A DNA stretch of 20,098 bases from DASPKW01 sp038244055 (GTDB lineage: Bacteria > Planctomycetota > Phycisphaerae > Tepidisphaerales > Tepidisphaeraceae): the NCBI GenBank assembly GCA_038244055.1, contig JBBRTW010000073.1, positions 1 to 20,098 on the forward strand, given 5' to 3'. Of this stretch, positions 1-5,871 are shown piece by piece. Position 1 is the stretch's first letter. Each line of letters opens with the position of its first letter. The notes below the pieces were generated by a model. That model was given only the letters and a program-made list of their open reading frames with translations, made no database searches and had not been told where the DNA came from. The position numbers were made by a program, and so were the translations under genes.

Positions 1-10
1 GCCATCCGTG

Positions 11-60
11 GCCTCCTGTTGGTTGGTGACTTTAAGCACACCACCATTCTGACAGGAGGC
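11..60. repeat. Inverted repeat downstream of the toxin gene
   Basis: A perfect 9-bp inverted repeat (GCCTCCTGT at 11-19, ACAGGAGGC at 52-60) encloses a weaker inner pairing of GGTTGGTG with CACCACC. No T-run follows on either strand, so a classical intrinsic terminator is not supported. No gene is recognised in bases 1-148. The hairpin lies past the 3' end of the toxin gene and could stabilise that transcript or be a dispersed palindrome. Confidence 0.4.
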
Positions 61-148
61 TACGTCTTGCGCAAATGCAGTAAGTCCAGCTACGGCGCGG
101 AGTTATGGGAGGGTCGGCTTATCTTGATGACATTAGGGACGCTTCCCG

Positions 149-460
149 TTAACCCGCGGAGATATTTCGCTTCCACTCTCGATCGTGGCGTGCGCCATGG
201 AGCACTCGAAACACGATAACGGCGTCGGCTCGGACGATGAAGAATATGCGATACGGAAAACGCGCGGTCAAGACGCGGCGCACTTCTGGTTTTCCTCGCA
301 ACCGTCGGAATTGCCGGGGATTGGCGGCCGCGCTGCCAATGGCCGTGTTCACTTCAGTCAAGAATTCCTGTCCCAGCCCGGGCCGTTCTTTCTCATGCCA
401 GATGGCGGCCTCAGTGATGTCCGCTTCGGCACGTTCACGGATGATGAGTCGGTGGGTCAT
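149..460 (-). CDS. ParE/RelE-family toxin of a type II toxin-antitoxin pair
   Basis: This 103-residue protein has the length and pattern of the ParE/RelE superfamily. It has an early helical part (ERAEADITEAAIWHEK, residues 9-24), a region rich in Arg, and a strand-rich C-terminal half in which FPYRIFFIV is followed by VIVFRVLHGARHDREW, the typical ParE ending. Family members poison DNA gyrase (ParE) or cleave mRNA at the ribosome (RelE); the sequence alone does not decide which. The ATG overlaps the stop codon of the upstream antitoxin gene (ATGA, 457-460), so the two are translationally coupled. The pair lies just downstream of the copper efflux pump gene on the same strand but has its own likely promoter. 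It looks full length and intact. Confidence 0.88.
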   Translation of the reverse strand: MTHRLIIRERAEADITEAAIWHEKERPGLGQEFLTEVNTAIGSAAANPRQFRRLRGKPEVRRVLTARFPYRIFFIVRADAVIVFRVLHGARHDREWKRNISAG

Positions 461-690
461 TGGCGAAGCTTGCCTTGGATGCGCGCTTTAACATCTTCCC
501 AACTGCTACCGGCTTCGGGGTTCCTTTCATAGTCGGCCAATGCCACATCAAGAGCATTCTTGTCCGCATCACTGAGTTCGCCGCCGTCAGTCCATGACTC
601 ACCTACGAGTTCATCCAGTTTGGCCTGAACTTCAGCCAGTTCATCCGCCCTGAGGTTGGGCAGTTCAGCAATTATTTCCGCTTTGCTCAT
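457..690 (-). CDS. Antitoxin, addiction-module component family
   Basis: This 77-residue acidic protein resembles the small antitoxins annotated as addiction module component or unstable antitoxin. It opens MSKAEIIAELPNLRADELAEVQAKLDEL, a helical stretch, and closes with a WEDVKARIQGKLRQ segment that probably binds the toxin. The toxin gene begins inside its stop codon. No Shine-Dalgarno sequence precedes the ATG; instead a good -10 element ends 6 bp before it, which suggests a leaderless message. Antitoxins of this kind usually neutralise a RelE/ParE partner. DNA binding and autorepression would be expected by analogy, but no obvious DNA-binding fold is visible in so short a protein. Confidence 0.82.
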   Translation of the reverse strand: MSKAEIIAELPNLRADELAEVQAKLDELVGESWTDGGELSDADKNALDVALADYERNPEAGSSWEDVKARIQGKLRQ

Positions 691-696
691 GAAGTC

Positions 697-726
697 ATTG
701 TATCTTTCGAGTGCTTAAAGAGGCAA
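697..726 (-). promoter_or_regulatory. Candidate promoter for a leaderless antitoxin-toxin transcript
   Basis: On the minus strand a -35-like TTGCCT (726-721) is followed after 18 bp by TACAAT (702-697), which matches five of six bases of the sigma-70 -10 consensus. The ATG of the antitoxin begins only 6 bp later, so transcription would start at or next to the start codon. The absence of a ribosome-binding site fits this arrangement. Confidence 0.45.
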
Positions 727-741
727 TATTTCATCGGAAAG

Positions 742-3700
742 TCAAACAGGCACCGCCGCCGTCGAAATTTCCACAGCCGTCTCGCCCACTTTGTTTGCCG
801 CGCTGCCCTTCCCCGCCCTCATCCTCAACCACCTCCTCTTGCGAATCTGAAAAAACAACACCGGAATCATCAGATCGATCACTTCATCCGAGATCAGCAG
901 CCCCCCCAGAACCGGCGCGGCCATCGGCCGCATGATCTCGGCCCCCGTCCCCACCGCCCAGAGCATCGGCACTAGCCCCACGATCGCCACGCCCTCGGTT
1001 AGCAATTTCGGCCGCAGCCGATGCACGGCTCCCTCGATTACCGCCTGCCGCAGTTCTTCTATCGATGAAATGTTCGCCAGCCCCCCGCGTTTATCCACCG
1101 CCTCGCGCAGGTAGACCAGCATGATCACGCCCGTCTGGGTCGCCATCCCCAGCGCCGCGATGTAGCCGATCGAAACGATCACCGAGAAGTTGAACCCAAA
1201 CAGCGCCTGGAACATCACGCCCCCCGCCAGCGCCCCGGCCACCGCCAGGATCACCAGCAGCGTATCCAGCATATCGCCGAAGGTCCAGTAGAGCAGGAAC
1301 ATGATCGTCGCCAGCACCATCGGCAGGATCAGCGCCAGGGTCTGGTTCGTCCGCATCTGATGCTCGAAATCACCGGCCCACTCGATCGACATCCCCGTCC
1401 CCGCCAGTTCCGCCTCCACCGGCCGCAGCGCCTGCCGCGCCTCCTCCACAAACCCCAGCAGATCGCGGCCGCGCACATTCAGCGCCACATACTGCCGCAG
1501 CCGCCCATTCTCCGACTTGATCATCGCCGGCCCCTCGGTCACGCGAATATCCGCCAGCATCTTCAAGGGAATCTGAATCAATCCCCCGGCCGCCGAGCTT
1601 GAGCCGCCCCCGCCGGCCGCCGCCGATCCACCCATCGCGGACCCGCCTCCTCCCCCGCCCGCTCCTCCACCCGCCGCGCCCCCTCCCGCGCCTCCGCCCA
1701 TGCCCATCCCCCCGGCCGGCGCTTTCGATCCGCCTCCCGCTCCTCCGCCCGATCCTCCCGCCGCGCCCCCCGCCTGTCCGCCACCCGCCCCGAGTGTCGT
1801 CAAAGTCACCGGCGTCGCCTGCCCCGTCACCAACACATCCCCCACCGCCTCGATATCCTGCCAGTAGTCCCGCGCATAGCGCAGCCGCACCGGGAACCGC
1901 TGCCGGCCTTCCACCGTCATCGTGATCTTCGACCCGCCCAGCGCCGTCTCGATCGCCTGGTTCACGTCCGCGATCTTCACCCCGTAGCGTTGCAGCTTGT
2001 CCGGGTCCGGCCGAATCTCCAGATACCGCTTGCCCATCGCCTGATCCACCACCACGTCCGAAGCCCCCGGAATCTTCTTTAGCCGCGCCGCGATGTCATT
2101 GGCGACGGCCTGCATTTTCTCGATCGGCGTTGTCAATTGTCCATGGTCCATGGTCAATTGTTCGTTGTCCGTTGCCCGTCCGTTGTCCGTGGTCCGTTGT
2201 CCGTGGTCCGTTGTCTGTTGTCCGTCGCTAATGGATGAAGCTCGTTTAGCGCTCGCCACTGACAACGGACCACTGACAACGGACAACTGACCTTCTACCT
2301 TCTTCCCTGAACCCTGAACCCTGAACCCTGCATCCCCGTCATCCTTCATCCTTCCTCCTTCATCCTTGCCTCCCGAGATCGGCCCAAACACCTTCACCGC
2401 CACCTGTGTCCGCACTCCCGTCGCCAGCATGTTGATCCGGTTCTGAATCGGCTGGGTCCAGGTATTTCCCCACCCCGGCATCTGCACCTCCTCCTCCAGT
2501 TCCCGCTGCACATCGGCCTTATTCTTCTGCCACAGATAAAGCGTCTTTCCCAGGGCGGGCGCGGCATCCATGGCGATCTGGTTGATCTGCGCCGGTGTCG
2601 GCTCGCTCTTCGATGCAAAGGTCGTCCCCCGCGCGCTCCGCAGCAGCCCATCGATCAACATCGCATTGATCTGCGGCACCGCATAGTCGAATAAACGATG
2701 ATCCAACTCCGCCCCATGCTCCGCCAGCATCAATCGCCGCCGCTCTTCCAGCGAATCGAACAACCGCTCCCCAAACGTTGGAGTCCCCGCCCCCACCGCG
2801 CGCTTGATGAATGAAACCGCCGACCCCACCGCGCCCAACTTGTCGTTGAGCACATCATCCCGATTCGCGATCATCCCCAGCCGAACCATCTCCCCGCGCA
2901 GCGCCCCAATCAATCCATCCGCCTCCTCCTGCCGCGGAATCTGCGCCAGATGCTTCGTATACGCGCTCGCCAGCTTCACCAGCCCCGCCCGCTCAGTCGC
3001 GCTGGCCTCCTTCAAGCCGCCCCCATTCGCCCCCGCCTGCCGCGCAATCGCATCGATCGCCTGGCCCGCCAGCGCATCGGCCAATTTCAATCCAAACTCC
3101 TCCTGATCCTGCCGCACGAACAGCCGCATCGCCCGATCGAACTGCACCATCGCCCCCTCGTTGCCAATCCCATTCCCATTCACCGCCGCATGCAGTAAGT
3201 CATGCGCCGCCGCCCCCTCCGCCTCCTCCGCCCTCACCTGGCCCGCCGGCTTCTTCATCGGCTCGACATGCTTCTCCCAGTTCCCTCCGATCTTCCCCGC
3301 CGCCAGAAAGCCGCGCTCCCCCAGTTTCCCCGCCAGCGCGGCCGCCTGCTTCAACGCATCCTTCTCATTCAATCGCCGCCGAGGCCACAGCGCCGCCGGA
3401 TGCAGGTTGATCACCGTCTCCACCATCTCCAGCGGCGAAGGATCCGTCGCCGTATCCGCCCGGCCGATCTTCCCCACCACCTGCTCCACCTCCGGCAGCG
3501 AGCGAATGATCCGATCGCGCACCATCACATCATCCACCGCCTGCGCCATCGCGATTCGCGGGCTGGCGCTGGGCATGTCCATCAGCGATCCCTCATCGAG
3601 CTCGGGCTTGAATTCCGACCCCAGCTTGGTGAAGCGCGTATCCGCCAGCAGCGCCAGCGCGATGATCGACCCCGCCAGCCCCACCTTTTTCAAAAAGCCC

Positions 3701-5613
3701 GGCACGAAGATCAAAATCAATCCCAGTCCCGCCGCCAGCGCGCACTGCGCCCAAACCCCGCTCCGCATGAACGATGCCCCCAGCACCAGCACCGTCCCCA
3801 TCAGCCACCACACCGCGCTCGGCCGGTCCACCATCCACGTCAGCACCGGCTTATAGATGTTGATGAACGACCGCACGATCAGGTTCTGCTCCTCCCCCTT
3901 CAGCCGCCCCTTGATCAGCAGGGGGATCAAAGCCGGCACCAGCGTGATCGCCATGATCGCCACTCCGATCATCGCAAAGCTCTTGGTAAAGGCCAGCGGA
4001 TGAGCGAGCTTCCCCTCCATCCCACTCAGCGCAAACACCGGTGTGAAACTCAGCAGCATGATCACAACCGAAAAGAAAATCGGCCGCCCCACCAGCCGGC
4101 AAGCCTTCACCACCACTTCCGTCGTATCGCCCCGCACCAGAGAGTTGCGAGTTGCGAGTTGTGAGTTGCGAGGACTGTCCGTTGTCCGTTGTCCGTTGTT
4201 AGTTGCCAAGACGCTCCCGACGCCCGATTCAACTGACAACGGACCACTGACAACGGACAACGGACCTTCTCGCTTCTCGCTGCTAACTTCCAACTTCTTC
4301 CCTGAACCCTGCACCCCGAACCCCGAACCCTGAACCCCGAACCCTGAACCCTTCCTATCCGCATCCTCCTTCAACTCATGCGTCGCGTTCTCCACCATCA
4401 CCACCGCCGCATCGACCAATATCCCGATGCTGATCGCGATCCCGCACAGCGACATGATGTTGCTCGGAATCCCCAGGTAATACATGAACAAAAACGACAC
4501 CAGCACCGCCATCGGCAGCGTGATGCAGACCACCAGCGCGGAGCGCAGATGCGTCAGGATCAGGAGGATCGCGATCGAGGCGATGAGCATCTCCTCCTTC
4601 AGTGTCCCCGTGACCGTATGAATCGCCGATTCGATCAGCCGCGTGCGGTCGTAGAAGGGAATGATCCTCACCCCGGCCGGCAACCCCGGCGAAAGCTCCC
4701 GTATCCGCGCCTTGATCGCTTTGGTCACCTCCAGCGGATTCTGCCCCAGACGCATCATCACCACGCCTCCCACCGCCTCGCGCCCATCTTTCTCCAGCGC
4801 GCTCCGCCTAAATTCCGGGCCAAACTGCACCGCCGCGAGCTGCGCCAGCGTGATCGATACCCCACCCCGGTTGGCCACTTCCACCCGCTCCAGGTCCTTG
4901 ATCCCGCGCAGCCACCCCAGCCCGCGAATCTGGTACTCCGTATTTCCCTGCACCACCACCTTCGCCCCCACCGACATATTCGAGCTGGCGATCGCGCTGT
5001 AAAGCGCCGAGAGTGGTATATTATACAATCGCAATTTGGCCGGGTCCACATCCACCTGGTACTCGCGCACGAATCCCCCCACGCTGGCCACCTCCGCCAC
5101 GCCCGAAATGCTCGAGAGCTGATACCGCACCGTGAAATCCTGCACCGCCCGCAGCTCATCCAGCGAGCGCCCCTCCCCTTCCACCGTGTACCAGAAAATC
5201 TGCCCCAGCGCGTTTGCATCCGGCGCGAGCTGCGGCGTCACACCGGCCGGCAGCGTTCCCTGGATCGTCGTGAGCCGCTCCAGGATGCGCGTGCGCGCGA
5301 AATACGGATCCATCTTCTCATCGAAAATCACCGTGATCATCGAGAAATTCGGCTCCGAGGACGACCGCACCGTCTTCACCCCCGCCAGCCCCTGCAACTG
5401 CACCGAGAGCGGATAGGTGATCTGATCCTCGATCTCCTGCGGGCTCCGCCCCATCCAGTCGGCGAAGACGATCACCTGATTCTCCGACAAATCCGGTATC
5501 GCATCCACGGGTGTATGCAAAACCGCATACAACCCCCACACCGCGATGGCCGCCCACCCCAGCAGCACCAGCCAGCGGTTCCGAATGCTGAATTCAATAA
5601 TCCGCGAAATCAT
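742..5613 (-). CDS. cusA: CusA/CzcA-type heavy-metal RND efflux pump, greatly enlarged
   Basis: This is the inner-membrane proton-driven pump of a Cu(I)/Ag(I) tripartite exporter. At 1623 residues it is far longer than E. coli CusA (about 1047). The family start is clear (MISRIIEFSIRNR, TM1 at 14-32). D401 (VDAAVVMVEN) matches CusA D405. M680, M730 and M1062 match the metal-site methionines M573, M623 and M672; the first two are spaced exactly as in E. coli. K1536 (RPK) matches K984, but the E939 position is Gln (Q1493). The extra length comes from repeat-encoded inserts at about 422-492 and 1082-1162, extra hydrophobic segments at about 620-660, a helical insert of about 283 residues between M730 and M1062, and a Gly-rich stretch at about 1272-1344. 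GGAG lies 6 bp before the ATG. It is the last efflux gene, after the adaptor. Confidence 0.93.
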   Translation of the reverse strand: MISRIIEFSIRNRWLVLLGWAAIAVWGLYAVLHTPVDAIPDLSENQVIVFADWMGRSPQEIEDQITYPLSVQLQGLAGVKTVRSSSEPNFSMITVIFDEKMDPYFARTRILERLTTIQGTLPAGVTPQLAPDANALGQIFWYTVEGEGRSLDELRAVQDFTVRYQLSSISGVAEVASVGGFVREYQVDVDPAKLRLYNIPLSALYSAIASSNMSVGAKVVVQGNTEYQIRGLGWLRGIKDLERVEVANRGGVSITLAQLAAVQFGPEFRRSALEKDGREAVGGVVMMRLGQNPLEVTKAIKARIRELSPGLPAGVRIIPFYDRTRLIESAIHTVTGTLKEEMLIASIAILLILTHLRSALVVCITLPMAVLVSFLFMYYLGIPSNIMSLCGIAISIGILVDAAVVMVENATHELKEDADRKGSGFGVQGSGFGVQGSGKKLEVSSEKREGPLSVVSGPLSVESGVGSVLATNNGQRTTDSPRNSQLATRNSLVRGDTTEVVVKACRLVGRPIFFSVVIMLLSFTPVFALSGMEGKLAHPLAFTKSFAMIGVAIMAITLVPALIPLLIKGRLKGEEQNLIVRSFINIYKPVLTWMVDRPSAVWWLMGTVLVLGASFMRSGVWAQCALAAGLGLILIFVPGFLKKVGLAGSIIALALLADTRFTKLGSEFKPELDEGSLMDMPSASPRIAMAQAVDDVMVRDRIIRSLPEVEQVVGKIGRADTATDPSPLEMVETVINLHPAALWPRRRLNEKDALKQAAALAGKLGERGFLAAGKIGGNWEKHVEPMKKPAGQVRAEEAEGAAAHDLLHAAVNGNGIGNEGAMVQFDRAMRLFVRQDQEEFGLKLADALAGQAIDAIARQAGANGGGLKEASATERAGLVKLASAYTKHLAQIPRQEEADGLIGALRGEMVRLGMIANRDDVLNDKLGAVGSAVSFIKRAVGAGTPTFGERLFDSLEERRRLMLAEHGAELDHRLFDYAVPQINAMLIDGLLRSARGTTFASKSEPTPAQINQIAMDAAPALGKTLYLWQKNKADVQRELEEEVQMPGWGNTWTQPIQNRINMLATGVRTQVAVKVFGPISGGKDEGGRMKDDGDAGFRVQGSGKKVEGQLSVVSGPLSVASAKRASSISDGQQTTDHGQRTTDNGRATDNEQLTMDHGQLTTPIEKMQAVANDIAARLKKIPGASDVVVDQAMGKRYLEIRPDPDKLQRYGVKIADVNQAIETALGGSKITMTVEGRQRFPVRLRYARDYWQDIEAVGDVLVTGQATPVTLTTLGAGGGQAGGAAGGSGGGAGGGSKAPAGGMGMGGGAGGGAAGGGAGGGGGGSAMGGSAAAGGGGSSSAAGGLIQIPLKMLADIRVTEGPAMIKSENGRLRQYVALNVRGRDLLGFVEEARQALRPVEAELAGTGMSIEWAGDFEHQMRTNQTLALILPMVLATIMFLLYWTFGDMLDTLLVILAVAGALAGGVMFQALFGFNFSVIVSIGYIAALGMATQTGVIMLVYLREAVDKRGGLANISSIEELRQAVIEGAVHRLRPKLLTEGVAIVGLVPMLWAVGTGAEIMRPMAAPVLGGLLISDEVIDLMIPVLFFQIRKRRWLRMRAGKGSAANKVGETAVEISTAAVPV
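1583..1797 (-). repeat. Low-complexity tract encoding a Gly/Ala/Ser-rich insert in CusA
   Basis: On the coding strand this GC-extreme tract is built almost wholly of GGC, GGG, GGA, GCG and AGC codons. It encodes about 70 residues of Gly with Ala, Ser and a few Met. It sits in a loop of the pump between the strand reading PVTLTTL and the strand reading IPLKMLADIRV, which adjoin in normal CusA proteins. It is probably a flexible linker grown by replication slippage. Confidence 0.75.
2129..2370. repeat. Mosaic heptamer array, in frame inside cusA (second copy)
   Basis: Read on the cusA coding strand, the array has four AAGGATG-type units, about three GGGTTCA units, a short GAAGGTA stretch, then GTCCGTT/GTCAGTG units, a centre (about 2221-2262), and the GTCCGTT family in reverse complement. 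The two arms of the last family form an inverted repeat around a centre that itself carries CGCTAA and TTTAGCG. It encodes about 80 residues of the pump (1082-1162) with no stop codon. The second AAGGATG unit is the variant AAGGAGG, which removes what would be an in-frame TGA. Confidence 0.9.
4141..4352. repeat. Mosaic heptamer array, in frame inside cusA (first copy)
   Basis: On the coding strand the order is GGGTTCA/GGGTTCG units, the joint GGGAAGAAG, GAAGTTA/GAAGCGA units, GTCCGTT/GTCAGTG units, a centre, the reverse complement of the GTCCGTT family, and finally reverse-complement GAGTTGC units (4142-4172). The first part repeats the order of the array at 2129-2370. It encodes residues of about 422-492, in the loop after TM4 of the pump, and stays open throughout. 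Confidence 0.9.
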
Positions 5614-5629
5614 GACTCACTCCAAAATC

Positions 5630-5660
5630 TTCACCGCAGAGACGCCAAGACGCAGAGAAG
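5630..5660. repeat. Dispersed CCGCAGAG-type repeat, copy 1
   Basis: The sequence TTCACCGCAGAGACGCC and its continuation AAGACGCAGAGAAG form one copy of a degenerate dispersed repeat. Two further copies, in the opposite orientation, occur at 5902-5931 and 13983-14013. This copy lies in the leader just upstream of the ribosome-binding site of the pump gene. Confidence 0.7.
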
Positions 5661-5692
5661 AAAAACAATTGTTGAAAAGATCAAAAAGCCGA

Positions 5693-5815
5693 GTGCCATG
5701 CCCGTTCGGGGTGCCATGCCCGTTCGGGGTGCCATGCTCCTCCGGGGTGCCATGCTTAGACCCGCCGCCGAACCGCTCTCATTCGCCGCGTCACGAATTC
5801 GGCGGGGATAAGCAT
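5693..5815. repeat. Tandem 18-19 bp repeat followed by an imperfect palindrome
   Basis: GGTGCCATGC recurs about every 18-19 bp from 5693 to 5755, joined by CCGTTCGGG or a variant. The last copy runs into ATGCTTA at 5752-5758, which pairs with TAAGCAT at 5809-5815; inner CCCGCCG and CGGCGGGG add to the pairing. With the repeat at 5630-5660 this fills nearly all of the 258-bp gap between the adaptor and pump genes. No gene is seen in it. Confidence 0.7.
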
Positions 5816-5871
5816 GTCTGGCCCGACACGCGCTCCCAACCGCCGCGCTTCGATAACCCAAAAACAAAAAA

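Noticed and set aside
3202..5811. Long plus-strand open frames antisense to cusA (for example 4378-5811 and 3202-4164)
   Set aside because: Their composition is dominated by Arg, His, Pro and Gln, as expected for the opposite strand of a GC-rich gene, and cusA is plainly coding across the same bases.
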